Assembly (NCBI RefSeq): GCF_900094935.1
Contig: NZ_FMBA01000003.1
Location: 1 to 64,000, forward strand
Length of the DNA: 64,000 nt
From: Gilliamella intestini
GTDB lineage: Bacteria > Pseudomonadota > Gammaproteobacteria > Enterobacterales > Orbaceae
Direction: 5' to 3'
Shown piece after piece: positions 50,375 to 61,139 of this stretch. The translations under genes and the position numbers were made by a program. Position 1 is the stretch's first letter. Each line of letters starts with the position of its first letter. The notes below the pieces were generated by a model. That model searched no databases and was not told the origin of the DNA. It saw only the letters and a program-made list of their open reading frames with translations.

Positions 50375-51584
50375 GCAGGCTTTCTGCTGGTTGGATCTTA
50401 ATAGCACGTCGACCTCCTATGGCTACAACTAGAGCTGAAATAAATAGGATCAGCATAAATGCAATAATAAAATGATAAAATTGTAATCGACTTACAACAG
50501 GTTGTGAAACTAAATTTTCACCTAAAATCGTATTAAACGCATAATTTCCTAATAAAAATAGCACAAAAGAGATAAAAAATGCCAAGCAACTTAATGTAAT
50601 CACTTGATTGATTAAATAAAACATAATTTCTTTAGATTGAAAACCAATTAGTCGCATGAAAGCGATATCCTTGCGCTTACGTTCTATGTTGGATAAAAAT
50701 GAGCCAGAAAATGATAAAATACAACCAATCCCTGCCGTGATCGCAATAACACTAAAAATAAAATTAAGTACACGATCGATCGCTTTTACGTTTTCGATTG
50801 CATTAGATTGCGTTCGAGTTTCAATATGCTTTTCTCGTAATTTAAAGGCCAATGGCGCAACATTATCTAGTTCGTTAGCATAAATACGTGCGCGAGCAAA
50901 CGATGTGTGGTTAAGTCGGTTTAATTGTCCTGTGGATGTTTTGAATATGTCACTTTGATAACCATCATAAAAATCTTCCATCGCAATAAGTAAATCTAAA
51001 GAGACAAAAGCCGCAGCTCGGTTATAACGATTTTCGGGGATAATGCCCACAACTTCTAATACTGTTATTCCTTTTTCAAGTTTTCCATCAAGCTGCCTAG
51101 TAATTGCCATTTTTATATGGCTACCTACGCTAGCCTGCATTTTTTCGGCCGATAATGCACTTAATAGGATCTGATTTTTACTCAATAATACTAATCCATA
51201 TGTTATTGGATCGCCTTTATCGGTGGGAATGATTTCGGCATTATTGACAAAATGGCTAGCGTCTTTGATTAAATCAGCTTGCGTGTTTAACGAGCGTGTA
51301 AGTGGGATCACAAAAGCGGTTTCAGGTTGCTTTTTTATCCAATTAAACATTTCGTCATTAAGTTGTAAATTACCAACAATTTTGATTTCTAAATTTTGTG
51401 GATCGTTTACTAATTGCTCACGAAGTTGCGAAACTATGCCATATTTTAAACTAAATAGTAATAATAGTGGTGTAATCACTGAGATCACTGAGGCGATAAT
51501 ACAAAATGATACTTTTTTATCATACCATAAGTCTGCTAAAGATAAACGAGTAATAAGTAACCATTTTGATAATGCTTTAGTCAT
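50364..51584 (-). CDS. ABC transporter permease (LolC/FtsX/MacB type)
   Basis: 406 residues. The first membrane helix is at about residues 22-45, followed by a ~200-residue periplasmic domain (PTDKGDPITYGLVLLSKNQI and on). Three more helices lie near the C-terminus (~265-290, 325-345, 370-395). This four-helix layout is that of the FtsX-like MacB/LolCE permeases, which move lipoproteins or act as mechanical transducers rather than import solutes. It is three bases after the ATPase stop and overlaps the SUMF1-like gene. Target unknown; lipoproteins in the same operon are attractive clients. Confidence 0.82.
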   Translation of the reverse strand: MTKALSKWLLITRLSLADLWYDKKVSFCIIASVISVITPLLLLFSLKYGIVSQLREQLVNDPQNLEIKIVGNLQLNDEMFNWIKKQPETAFVIPLTRSLNTQADLIKDASHFVNNAEIIPTDKGDPITYGLVLLSKNQILLSALSAEKMQASVGSHIKMAITRQLDGKLEKGITVLEVVGIIPENRYNRAAAFVSLDLLIAMEDFYDGYQSDIFKTSTGQLNRLNHTSFARARIYANELDNVAPLAFKLREKHIETRTQSNAIENVKAIDRVLNFIFSVIAITAGIGCILSFSGSFLSNIERKRKDIAFMRLIGFQSKEIMFYLINQVITLSCLAFFISFVLFLLGNYAFNTILGENLVSQPVVSRLQFYHFIIAFMLILFISALVVAIGGRRAIKIQPAESLREA

Positions 51585-51587
51585 CTT

Positions 51588-52304
51588 TTAAGCCTTATCT
51601 TGTTGTGGTAAAAATTCTGATGATTGTGATGAAGTTAACTTAGCTGATAAGGTAAATAAGCCTTTATCAGCTATACGTTGCCAATCATGAGTGACTATCA
51701 TCGCTGCTATATTATCTTGCTGGGCTTGTTCAATTATTAGATCAAACAATAAATTCGCATTATAAGGATCTAATGCCGAAGTTGGCTCATCGGCAAGTAA
51801 TAATGCAGGTTTATGAATAATTGAGCGAATAAAAGAGGCTCGTTGCCTTTCACCAATTGATAGTTGTTTGGGGTATTTATTGATTAAATGCGCTATATTG
51901 AGTTTTTGCACTAAATAATCAAACCGATTGTTATCCACTTTTTTTTGTAATAACTTTAATGATAATAAAATGTTGTCACGAACCGTTAAAAATGGCAATA
52001 ATCCACCTGTTTGTAGCATAAAACCTAAATATTTAGCTCGAATATTAGCTAATTGATCGATCTTATTTTGCTTAATTAGCGTTGCAATATCGATATCACA
52101 ATGATCTATAGCCATGTTATAGCTATCAATTTTATCTGGTTTTAAAATCATTCCTACCATTTCAAGTAAGGTACTTTTACCTGCACCACTATCGCCTTGA
52201 ATAACAACGACTTCACCCGCTTTTACAGTTAGATTTGGCAGGCAAACACTAAAAAAGGATTTGCCTGTTGAGCGTGAAATTGCAATTTGATTGATGGTTA
52301 ACAT
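51588..52304 (-). CDS. ABC transporter ATPase (LolD/MacB type)
   Basis: 238 residues from the ATG at 52304 (MLTINQIA); an upstream TTG at 52316 is possible. Walker A is GDSGAGKST, the Q-loop is near FMLQTGGLLPFLTV, the signature is LSIGERQRA and Walker B is LLLADEPTSALD. It carries the LolD-like pattern seen in two-component extrusion or mechanotransmission systems, and pairs with the next gene's permease. It sits 19 bp after the secreted vWA gene. Confidence 0.87.
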   Translation of the reverse strand: MLTINQIAISRSTGKSFFSVCLPNLTVKAGEVVVIQGDSGAGKSTLLEMVGMILKPDKIDSYNMAIDHCDIDIATLIKQNKIDQLANIRAKYLGFMLQTGGLLPFLTVRDNILLSLKLLQKKVDNNRFDYLVQKLNIAHLINKYPKQLSIGERQRASFIRSIIHKPALLLADEPTSALDPYNANLLFDLIIEQAQQDNIAAMIVTHDWQRIADKGLFTLSAKLTSSQSSEFLPQQDKA

Positions 52305-52323
52305 ATTTTCTAACAAAACAACT

Positions 52324-54288
52324 TTATGGCAACATTTCTAATGGGATAGGATACACATTCTCACGCGGATCGCTACCTTCAGCTAATGAAATCCAACGAT
52401 CTACATCTGCATTACATTTTTGATAATAGCGAATTTTACTATTTAAATTACGAATAAATTTTTCTTGTTCAAGCCCACTCATACTTTTCCATGTATCTTG
52501 ATCAAGCCCCGTTACATCGCTCTTATAAGGGATATTATCTAAATATTCACCAAGTAAACCCAAATCTGCAATTTTTGTGACAGAATCTGATTTTAATTTA
52601 CTTGGATCTTGTCCCATTGCGGCAGCAACAGAGCGAAGTTGCGAAAACATATCATCGGCAGAAATCAATCCATCATTAGCTGCATTAGCGATCTTACTAA
52701 CAATATCGCTTAGATCACTTAATTGAGACTTAGTTAATAAAATGCGCGGTTCAGCCGTTGGTATGGTCGGTTTAACAAAATCTTTATCAGCAATCCAAGC
52801 TTTAAAAACTGACGGTGCTTTAGTACCGTTAACATCCCCCAAATAGGCAAGCTGCATTGCTTTACCAAGTAATAATGCATCTTTCAACATGTCTGTGTCA
52901 CTATCTTTTGCATTAAGCGCATTACCAACAGACGCTTCGCCTTGATAAGCAAGTTTGACTTGTTCAGATAGTGCTTGCGCTAATGAATCTACTTTTTTAC
53001 CAAATTCATTCACATCTCCTGCATTGACTGGGTAATAAAGTGATTTATGAATGAAATCATTATAAGTTAAGTCTGAATATTGTGCTGCCGCTACTTGATG
53101 ATCTTTTGCTCCACTTGGCGTTTTTAAATGGAGTGCGTAAATGGCAACACCTTTATGCTGAGCTTCAAGTCTTAGCTGCGCTGCATCCATACCAGTACTA
53201 GAAAGCTTATCATCACCTGGAATCGCACTAGCATCTGTTATTAAAATCATATAACGTGCGCCAAAACTATTCCAATTGATATCATTTAATGCCTGAGCAA
53301 CCCCCGCATAAGAATCTTCAGCAAAATACGAGGTAGAAACAGAAGCTTGTTTAAGTGAAGCACTTAACTTTTTAAAGTCTTCTTTATCTTTAACTTTATT
53401 TGGGTCAGCAAAAACTTTGGTGACAAATTCGAGCTTATCCGATGCTTTTAAACTTGATCGAAATGATATCAATCCAAATTTTACTTGCTCCTGTAAGTTT
53501 TCTTTTTCAATATGCTGATAAACTCGCTCTACCGCCTCTTTAGTTCTTGAAATATAAGGATCCATAGAAATAGTAGAATCAATAACAAACACAATAGCCG
53601 CTTTAAATGGTACTACTTGGTTTGCACTATCATCAGTGGTTTGAGCAGTGGTTGGCTTTGGGTTATTTTTTATCAATGACTCTTGTTTACTTACTGATGC
53701 GACCTCTAGCACTCTCTCATAAAACCCTTGTCCATTCATTACTTCTTCACCTTGTAAAATAGGTAATAAATAGAAATTGCTTTTAAAATCTACAAATTCT
53801 TTAGGTTCTTGAGCAAGCACCTCTGAAGCTGGTTTGTTCGCTTTTAGAGCTTCACGAATAGGTTTTAATAAAGTTTCAGGTTTATCGGCATCAACAATCG
53901 CAGTCAATGCAGCCTTATCTTTGAAAAATAGCAAAGGATCACGATCAACTGGATTAGTAAAAACTAATGTCATTTGCATATTCCAAGCAATAGTACATGA
54001 ATCATTAATCCAACCAATAGTTTTTCCATAAGAATCTGGTCCTACATTAAGCCATTGCTGATTATTCTGATTTTTGCGCTCATAAACATAATAACGTGAA
54101 AATGCAGGTAAAGATTTACCAGTAGGATCAGCAATATTACTTTTTAATTCGCATGTTGGCGTACTTAGTACACGCTGATATAGCGTTTTTTTACCTACCT
54201 GCTTAAGTGGCTCTGCGGCAAAACCAATTAATGGTAAACATGTTAAACCTATTGTGGAAATCAGTTTTGAGATAGCTAGTTTATTCAT
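52324..54288 (-). CDS. Secreted vWA-domain protein with N-terminal SH3-like region
   Basis: 654 residues. A signal peptide ends near IGFAAEP (~24). Residues ~28-105 look like an SH3-type domain (YVYERKNQNNQQWLNVGPDS, KTIGWINDSC). A vWA domain at about 228-420 has the metal site as DSTIS (Thr for the middle Ser) and ITDAS. A helical C-terminal region (~430-654) contains SQLSDLSDIVSKIANAAND. It is exported to the periplasm and lies 12 bp after the preceding gene. Unlike the two downstream vWA proteins it has no membrane anchor. Role unknown; likely a soluble partner of the locus. Confidence 0.8.
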   Translation of the reverse strand: MNKLAISKLISTIGLTCLPLIGFAAEPLKQVGKKTLYQRVLSTPTCELKSNIADPTGKSLPAFSRYYVYERKNQNNQQWLNVGPDSYGKTIGWINDSCTIAWNMQMTLVFTNPVDRDPLLFFKDKAALTAIVDADKPETLLKPIREALKANKPASEVLAQEPKEFVDFKSNFYLLPILQGEEVMNGQGFYERVLEVASVSKQESLIKNNPKPTTAQTTDDSANQVVPFKAAIVFVIDSTISMDPYISRTKEAVERVYQHIEKENLQEQVKFGLISFRSSLKASDKLEFVTKVFADPNKVKDKEDFKKLSASLKQASVSTSYFAEDSYAGVAQALNDINWNSFGARYMILITDASAIPGDDKLSSTGMDAAQLRLEAQHKGVAIYALHLKTPSGAKDHQVAAAQYSDLTYNDFIHKSLYYPVNAGDVNEFGKKVDSLAQALSEQVKLAYQGEASVGNALNAKDSDTDMLKDALLLGKAMQLAYLGDVNGTKAPSVFKAWIADKDFVKPTIPTAEPRILLTKSQLSDLSDIVSKIANAANDGLISADDMFSQLRSVAAAMGQDPSKLKSDSVTKIADLGLLGEYLDNIPYKSDVTGLDQDTWKSMSGLEQEKFIRNLNSKIRYYQKCNADVDRWISLAEGSDPRENVYPIPLEMLP

Positions 54289-54300
54289 TCTTGCTCCTCA

Positions 54301-55320
54301 CTATTTTTGTAATTGGGTTAAACGATCTTTAACGAAGGTATTCTTTGGATCGTTAGTCAAAGATGTTTCATACCAATAAATAGCCGTTTCTTTATCAGCT
54401 TTAAAACAATTATTTGCTTCATAAAATTTTTCGTCATATTCTTTTGCATATAACATAGCAATGTTAGCATTTGTTTGTGCTTGGTTTGCGTATAAACGTT
54501 GAGCTATATTACATTTTTCTGCTTTTTTAGCTTCAGTAATTATCTGAATAATTGCTTCCGTTTCAGGTTTGGTTTGTAAACATTGTTGAATAAATGTTAA
54601 ATCATCAGTTGAAGTGTTGTTTAAACTACATTGTCCACTAATTTCCACTGTTGGGTTAGGTTGCAATTGATTTTTGAAAAATAAAAAATACCACGCCGTA
54701 AAACCTAGCCCGATTAGCATCATACATCCAACAACAATAGAAACAATTAATCCTAGATGGCTTTTCGATTTAACTGGTTCCACTGGTGTTATTTCGGATT
54801 CAGATTTAGGTTCAGGGTCGGTGGTTTCAATAGGTTCGACTAATGTTTCCTTTTGAGAGGTAATATTAGATTCTTCAATTAATGGCGGTTCATCTTCAAC
54901 AATAGGATCATTAACTGGCTCAGGATGTTCTATAACTTGTTCTTCATTAGATAAAGTTGTTTGTGCGTTTAATGCTGCAGAGGCAAAAACAGTTTCTGCA
55001 ATACTAACAACACCACCATCAACATAACTTTGATTTTGCTTATCACGAATTTGTATAAGAAATCGGAGCTGACTTTCTTGTGTCACCAAAGAGTCAACCA
55101 ACCATTCACCAACGTATCCCGTTAATTTTTCATTTTCAACTGACATATTTTCAAGAGTATGCCAATTTTTTTCGGGGTTCCATTGATTCAAACCAGATAA
55201 GTAATAGCCATCCTGATTGCGTTGTACAAGTATATCAATTTGAGAACTACCACTCCATTTTTGAGCTAAAAACTTCGCAATACCGGGTTTATAACTATCT
55301 AATTCAATTCTTAATGCCAT
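54301..55320 (-). CDS. Single-pass membrane protein of the srf-like locus
   Basis: About 339 residues. I start at ATG 55320 (MALRIELDSYKPGIAKF), five bases after AGAGG; a longer frame reaches 55344. Residues ~1-120 form a compact soluble domain. A Pro/Glu-rich acidic linker follows (~125-185), then one membrane helix (LIVSIVVGCMMLIGLGFTAWYFLFF, about 187-211, shown here in part) and a C-terminal ~120-residue helical domain with TPR/Sel1-like features (AIYWYETSLTNDP). No known family recognised. It links the cytosolic SrfBC side to the envelope genes downstream. Confidence 0.7.
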   Translation of the reverse strand: MALRIELDSYKPGIAKFLAQKWSGSSQIDILVQRNQDGYYLSGLNQWNPEKNWHTLENMSVENEKLTGYVGEWLVDSLVTQESQLRFLIQIRDKQNQSYVDGGVVSIAETVFASAALNAQTTLSNEEQVIEHPEPVNDPIVEDEPPLIEESNITSQKETLVEPIETTDPEPKSESEITPVEPVKSKSHLGLIVSIVVGCMMLIGLGFTAWYFLFFKNQLQPNPTVEISGQCSLNNTSTDDLTFIQQCLQTKPETEAIIQIITEAKKAEKCNIAQRLYANQAQTNANIAMLYAKEYDEKFYEANNCFKADKETAIYWYETSLTNDPKNTFVKDRLTQLQK

Positions 55321-55434
55321 CATATCCTCTATTTTTATACTCAAATACGTGAGTATTGTTCATCCGTTCTATTGAATAGAGAAGCATTTTTCAGCCAAAT
55401 AAAACTTCCCTATTACTCTGTTTTTTATTTAATT

Positions 55435-58107
55435 TTAATTAATCTGCGATTGCTTGAAAAAATTAAGAATTTCACCCAATCGGCTATTTTGCTCTTGGCT
55501 AATTTCTCGTCCTGCATGATGCCCAACATTTTCTTGGGCAAGCATTGCAAATGCAACAAACCAATCAAATATCGCATATTGAGAATAGTTTTTAGTTTTT
55601 TCGTCCAGTTTCGGTAATGAATGTGATGATTGAACATTTAATTCACTTAGCGGTGAAGAAAATATCGGTTTCCCTTGATTAACTTTACTCATTGGTATAT
55701 CACTTCCCTGTCCTTGAATAAAACCAAGCCATGCAATAAAGTCGGCTAGTAAAGTGTGAATAGTACTAATTTGTCTAGACTCTAGATCATCACGCTTACT
55801 ACCTGTATTTTCGTTATTCAAAATATGCTCGGTTAAACTTGCTTCAAGTTTCATTCGATTAGCTGCAGTAATAAGTTCTTCTACAATAAAAGAGAGTGAT
55901 TTTTGATTGATACCAAAAAACTGCAAAATATGCTTATCTAATACAATATTCCTTAAATGCTCTAACCATGCTGAAAAAACAGTTTTGGCAAACTTTGATT
56001 CGGTTGGTAATGTGGTAACTTGTTTAGTGGTCAATGATGAATTCTCATCAGAAAATAAATCGAAATCAGCATTTAAACCAAAATCATTCGATAAATTATC
56101 TAACAAATTATCATTGCTATCTTGCTGTGTTTCATTTTCTATTGTGTTGGAATGATAGAGTGCTCTAATTGTTTGATCTGGCAATTCAAACACTTTAAGT
56201 AGTTCACCCAATAATAGTGCTTTACTTTGCAATTCTTTAATTGCATCAGCAATTACTTGCTTTTTCTTAACTAGCTCTTCATCACTATCCGCTTGATACC
56301 AAGTATCAAAACGCATATTAATAATGTAATCAATTTTTTCATTAAGCTGTTCAACAATACATTGTTGTTTTACTTCCGTGATGGCAACTTGCTCCAAGTA
56401 TTGGCTAATTCGCCCTATACCACCATCATTAAGTTTTAACATGGCATCCCATGCTTCTTCTGGCTGGAACACATATTCTTTAATATCACTATTTTGCACA
56501 AATGTACTTCTTAATACATTCATTTTATCTTGATAATTTTCTCTATAATTAATCTCTTGGCTAGTGCTTGGTTCGACATTTAAAAATGGCACATCAAATC
56601 CAGGTTTTCGAACTAGAAAAATATTATTAAATTTGTGGTTGTTTGACCAATTACTTAACCAATCATAACTACCAAAACGTTCTAAGATAGTTTGTTGTAG
56701 CAAACCTCCTTTGCCCCAGCTATTTTTTAGATTATCTTCAGATAGTGTTAATGATGTACCAATACGTTTATCAAACATGGTTATTGCCCATAATAAACCC
56801 GCTTTTTTAGTGGCTCTTTTCTCAGCTGTTTCACCTTGGGTTTTATCAATCCAGCGCTCAAGCACTGGACCTACATCATTAACATCAGATTGTTTATCTG
56901 ATGGTGTACAAACAACTAGCACATTCATTTCTTGGCTGTCAGTATATTTTTCAAAAAGATAAGCAACTTTACCACGCAATAAAAGCTGAGCAATTGGATT
57001 ACCTTCCTTAACATCAGAAATCGATATCAAGTTTAAACGACCCCGATATCCGGGGAAATCAAGTAAATCTACATTTTCAAATGTCGGTACTCTGGTTTTA
57101 TTGACTAATGGAAAAATTAATTCTGTAGTTAAAAAAGCTAATTGTGCTAAAGATATAGTTGTTGGTGCACCATTTAATGGCGTTATAGTGACAGATGAAT
57201 CTTTGTCGGTATTTAATCGCTCAAGAATATCAACATTCATAATACTGTCAATCTGTGACTTAGTACCGTTATTATCTTTGATTAAGACAGAAAGCGGTGC
57301 ATATACCGTTTCAGCATGACTAAAACTTGATAAGGTCGTCGCTAGTTGGGTATAGATTGTAGTAAGTTCAGAAATACCTCCCCATAAAACAGAAATCAGT
57401 TCACCACGATCAGATACAGACAAATAAGGAAGAAGGTGCGTTGCTTTTTCCCAGTATCCTCCTTTCAAACCTTCAAGCGAGTTACCGAAGTTTTCAGATA
57501 AATAATCATAAAGATCAACAACATCATCTTCAATAATACCGCCGACATAGCTTATTTGTTTTTTATTTTCTAAACGTTGAATTAACTGATTTAGCTGTGA
57601 AAACTCAATTTTATTGGATACTTTTTGTTGATCAAAATCTTTAAAATAAGCATTTATTAAGATTTTTACAATTTCTATCTCTTTAAATAATTTTAATTCT
57701 AACGGATAGTTAGCTATACCACCTTTAGCAATACGGCTAAAACGAGTAACAAGACCTGTCGCTTCTTTACCACTACCTACCGGGTTCACATGATCAATAA
57801 AGTCTAAAACTTCGTTATCAACAACCGTTTCAAGCTTACCATTTTCACCCGCAGCTAGCGCTGAAATAAGATAAGATTTACCTGCTTGTGATAATCCAAA
57901 AAAACCAACTGCAACAGATTTAGTTGATACATCCCCCAATCGTTTTGCACTATTACGTAAACGACGTAAATCTAAAATTAAATTATCCGCTTCACTATCT
58001 AAACGTTTAGATGAATAGCGTGTTTGATCTACCCACTCAATGGCCTTTGCTGATGCTTGATAGACCTGTTCCCAAGATTTAGGAAGTTGTTCTTTTAAGT
58101 TTTTCAT
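55435..58107 (-). CDS. srfC: SrfC-like dynamin-type GTPase
   Basis: 890 residues. The P-loop GLSQAGKSYLISAL lies at about residues 70-83, the G3-type DFPGYRG at ~352-358, and a WAITMFDKR segment (~440) may be the base-recognition region. The long C-terminal half is helical. The protein matches the Salmonella SrfC family of putative virulence factors, large GTPases probably related to dynamin/GBP-type folds, and would be cytosolic. It overlaps srfB by ATGA (58104-58107). The srfC-specific role is not known; the name comes from SsrB-regulated genes in Salmonella. Confidence 0.85.
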   Translation of the reverse strand: MKNLKEQLPKSWEQVYQASAKAIEWVDQTRYSSKRLDSEADNLILDLRRLRNSAKRLGDVSTKSVAVGFFGLSQAGKSYLISALAAGENGKLETVVDNEVLDFIDHVNPVGSGKEATGLVTRFSRIAKGGIANYPLELKLFKEIEIVKILINAYFKDFDQQKVSNKIEFSQLNQLIQRLENKKQISYVGGIIEDDVVDLYDYLSENFGNSLEGLKGGYWEKATHLLPYLSVSDRGELISVLWGGISELTTIYTQLATTLSSFSHAETVYAPLSVLIKDNNGTKSQIDSIMNVDILERLNTDKDSSVTITPLNGAPTTISLAQLAFLTTELIFPLVNKTRVPTFENVDLLDFPGYRGRLNLISISDVKEGNPIAQLLLRGKVAYLFEKYTDSQEMNVLVVCTPSDKQSDVNDVGPVLERWIDKTQGETAEKRATKKAGLLWAITMFDKRIGTSLTLSEDNLKNSWGKGGLLQQTILERFGSYDWLSNWSNNHKFNNIFLVRKPGFDVPFLNVEPSTSQEINYRENYQDKMNVLRSTFVQNSDIKEYVFQPEEAWDAMLKLNDGGIGRISQYLEQVAITEVKQQCIVEQLNEKIDYIINMRFDTWYQADSDEELVKKKQVIADAIKELQSKALLLGELLKVFELPDQTIRALYHSNTIENETQQDSNDNLLDNLSNDFGLNADFDLFSDENSSLTTKQVTTLPTESKFAKTVFSAWLEHLRNIVLDKHILQFFGINQKSLSFIVEELITAANRMKLEASLTEHILNNENTGSKRDDLESRQISTIHTLLADFIAWLGFIQGQGSDIPMSKVNQGKPIFSSPLSELNVQSSHSLPKLDEKTKNYSQYAIFDWFVAFAMLAQENVGHHAGREISQEQNSRLGEILNFFKQSQIN

Positions 58108-61100
58108 CGTTTTATCATTCCACTATCAAGCCAATATTGCGTACTTATTAAACCAGAGTTAACCATTGTGTTTAAACTTAGTTTAATATCCTGATTTTTA
58201 TTACAGGCTCTTCCATCAGAGGCTTTTACATCCTTAATATAAAAATTTTCGACCGTTTTTTGTTTGTTTTTTATACCCAGAGTGACTTTTAACACAACTC
58301 CTTGAGCACTTAATCGTTTGGCCACTTCACTATTTTCAATTGTTAAAATATAAATAGGCGATGCAGGCCACCTTTCAACTTCAAGTTGCCTAAAACCAAG
58401 TCTTGTGGTACCTCTAATTTCAAACGAGAGTTCAGGAAAATTATAATCAGGATTATCTAAGTCAATATCTTGATAATAAACATTTTCTTTTTTAATCATA
58501 TTAAGATTATCTAAAAGTCCAATGTATCTAACTGTTGAATATAAATCCATATTAGAAGATCTAAAATAGAAATTAGGTAATCGTAAATTTTTGCTTAAAA
58601 AACAAAGCATAGCACCCACAGCTGCCGTTGTTTTAGGGTCATCAATGCGTTCTTGTTTATGGAAAGGATACCAACCACCAGTATGATAGCCATGTAAGGG
58701 TAAAATTCGCCCAGCAGGCATGGATAAGCGTGATCGGAAATAACTTTGAATACCCGGTAATCGAGAAGGGCGACCGGTTAATAAAAGAACATCACACTGA
58801 TAACAACTAATAATTTCGGATAACGCTTCAAACGTTTTACAGATGTTGTAATAATCACCACGAATAAACAAATAATGTATACGTTTAAGGTTAATATCGA
58901 TACTTAAATCAAGTACCGAAAACTCAGGATTATTTAAGGCACGCCTAATAGGTTCATTTATAAAATCAAGCACATTATCAGTCATAGAGCTATGTTGTAA
59001 TAATTCACCAAAGGTAGAACGATAATCATGTTGCTCTGAATGTAATGGGTCATAAAGTTCATAAGCTTTTAATATTTGTAATCCAACTGGAGTAAATAGC
59101 TGTAAAGTAAGTTGTTGCCGCAATACCGAATCTTGAATTGACAGTTGCTGAGAGCCAATAATGGTAGACAAAATTGGGTTAGGATCGACAATACCTGCTT
59201 GTTTTAAACCATTTGTTAAAGCGGTTAACACCGTATCTTGGATGATATCAAGTAAGATATCATCCCCAGCGACTTTAAATCCATCACGAAAACGCTGTGT
59301 TGGTTTAATATAGACATTACTACTATTAGTTTGCCCATTTTCGCCGTAGTCTAATTGATAATCGTTAATCACTAAATCCGTTGTTCCACCACCAATATCA
59401 ACAGTTGCAATAGTTAGTTTTTGTTTATCTGCTTTGCTTGGACGCACCATTGAAGCAATAAATTCTTCACAACGGCCATTATAATTATTTTGTGTTTCAT
59501 TAAATAAGTAAACCACCTGACCACAAGTTGCTTCGTCCCATTGAATATGGACTTCAGGAATATTTGGCCATACACTTTTTAGCTGTTCTGGGTTGTTAAA
59601 ATCAATATTATCATCTAAGCCATCCCAACCTAGGCTTTTCCAAACTAAACCTATTGCTTGATATACGCAACTTTTAAATATTGCTTGTTCGGGTTTTGGC
59701 ATGGCCGGCGGAATAGTTAAAATAATAGATCTTAAATTACGTGGCGTTTTAGCATGCTCAAGTTTATTACGCTGAGCAACACTATTTATTTGCATTAATG
59801 CATGCATTAATACTTCACATAGCATAAAAGTCATCAAAGAACTACGCGAGTATTTGGGGTGGAAAACCGGCATTTTACGGTCATACTCTTCTTCAATATC
59901 ATCACTTAAAATATGTAATGCTTCACCGTATTCATTAATTAAGCTTGAAAAAGGTTCTGCTGTTGCAAACGGTTCATGATCACTTTTTACATAATGAGAA
60001 TTAAAACGCCAACCTTGTTCATATTTATCTTGATCCCATAAATAACGTTTAGGGCTTGAAAGACCCGTTGCACCTTCATTACCCTCTCGCCGACTTGCAA
60101 GACGACTTGCTTCTTGACCAACACGGACAATACTAGGCCACCGAAAAGTATCTCTTCGACCACTTTGTAATGAAAAATGTTCTTTACCAAAAAAAGTTTG
60201 GGCAAATTCTACTCGACTTTCAAACGGTTCATCGTAAATATGCTCTGGCTGAGTTAAGTCTCGAATTTCAAGCTCATAACGATGATTTAAACTATCTTTA
60301 TCTTGGGCATGATCTTCAATTAAAATACCACAAGTACGTGAATTACCCACATCTAAAATCATATCAACAGGAATTGATTTAACAACATCATCCTTATTGT
60401 TTGACACAATTTTAATTGTTGGTAATTGCAAAGAATCAGCAAGTAAATGGATGATATTTAGATAGTGTCCATAATAAGACTTACATTTAATCTCTTGATT
60501 AATATCATCTTTATGTATATTTAAACGCTCAGGTTGTGGTGCAAGTTCTTGAAAGAGATCAATTAACCAACTAGTTATCCATTTGAGTTCTAAATACCAT
60601 GAAACGTGATCTGAGCGATGTGCTAAACTAAATACTGCACCAGTCATCACATCGTTTTCGGTTGGTGCAAGATAAGCAACATCTTGTAAGTTGGCAAATA
60701 CTTTTGTATCGAAAGCAAAAGTGATTCGATGTGTATTACCATCAGGATCTTCACCTTCAGGAACACTAACGATTCGAACTCGGCTCCAGTTATGTGGTCC
60801 TTTATCAAAACGATTTGAAGGTATTGAACGTAACATAGGAACTGGTAACCAAATACCGTCGTATAGTTTTAAGGACTGTTCAACACTAATTTCCTGTGTT
60901 GGATTAACAGCAAATGTGGGATTATCTGGTGTAAAAAATTGACCATTTTCCACATCTTCAATCAACCTAATTAACGTACCACTCTCAGAGGGATCAATAA
61001 AGCATCCATTAACTTTACTGCGCCATTTATTATCTTTCCAATCGATTTTAAGTGCAAAGTCAAGAAACTGAATACCACTGTTCATAATAAGTGTCACTTC

Positions 61101-61130
61101 TTGACCATAATTGCGTAATTCTGGAAGCAT
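58104..61130 (-). CDS. srfB: SrfB-like Hsp70/actin-fold ATPase
   Basis: 1008 residues from ATG 61130, six bases after AAGG. An N-terminal ~240-residue region is followed by an ASKHA (Hsp70/actin-like) core: phosphate-1 ILDVGNSRTCGILIED (~256-271), phosphate-2 ATVDIGGGTTDLVIND (~570), and the adenosine motif LLLTGRPSRLPGIQSYF (~775). SrfB family members have this size and pattern, and the N-terminus tracks Salmonella SrfB (EQSLKLYDGIWLPVP). Cytosolic; expected to bind ATP and to switch or polymerise. It follows srfA by nine bases and overlaps srfC. Confidence 0.88.
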   Translation of the reverse strand: MLPELRNYGQEVTLIMNSGIQFLDFALKIDWKDNKWRSKVNGCFIDPSESGTLIRLIEDVENGQFFTPDNPTFAVNPTQEISVEQSLKLYDGIWLPVPMLRSIPSNRFDKGPHNWSRVRIVSVPEGEDPDGNTHRITFAFDTKVFANLQDVAYLAPTENDVMTGAVFSLAHRSDHVSWYLELKWITSWLIDLFQELAPQPERLNIHKDDINQEIKCKSYYGHYLNIIHLLADSLQLPTIKIVSNNKDDVVKSIPVDMILDVGNSRTCGILIEDHAQDKDSLNHRYELEIRDLTQPEHIYDEPFESRVEFAQTFFGKEHFSLQSGRRDTFRWPSIVRVGQEASRLASRREGNEGATGLSSPKRYLWDQDKYEQGWRFNSHYVKSDHEPFATAEPFSSLINEYGEALHILSDDIEEEYDRKMPVFHPKYSRSSLMTFMLCEVLMHALMQINSVAQRNKLEHAKTPRNLRSIILTIPPAMPKPEQAIFKSCVYQAIGLVWKSLGWDGLDDNIDFNNPEQLKSVWPNIPEVHIQWDEATCGQVVYLFNETQNNYNGRCEEFIASMVRPSKADKQKLTIATVDIGGGTTDLVINDYQLDYGENGQTNSSNVYIKPTQRFRDGFKVAGDDILLDIIQDTVLTALTNGLKQAGIVDPNPILSTIIGSQQLSIQDSVLRQQLTLQLFTPVGLQILKAYELYDPLHSEQHDYRSTFGELLQHSSMTDNVLDFINEPIRRALNNPEFSVLDLSIDINLKRIHYLFIRGDYYNICKTFEALSEIISCYQCDVLLLTGRPSRLPGIQSYFRSRLSMPAGRILPLHGYHTGGWYPFHKQERIDDPKTTAAVGAMLCFLSKNLRLPNFYFRSSNMDLYSTVRYIGLLDNLNMIKKENVYYQDIDLDNPDYNFPELSFEIRGTTRLGFRQLEVERWPASPIYILTIENSEVAKRLSAQGVVLKVTLGIKNKQKTVENFYIKDVKASDGRACNKNQDIKLSLNTMVNSGLISTQYWLDSGMIKR

Positions 61131-61139
61131 ATACAACCT

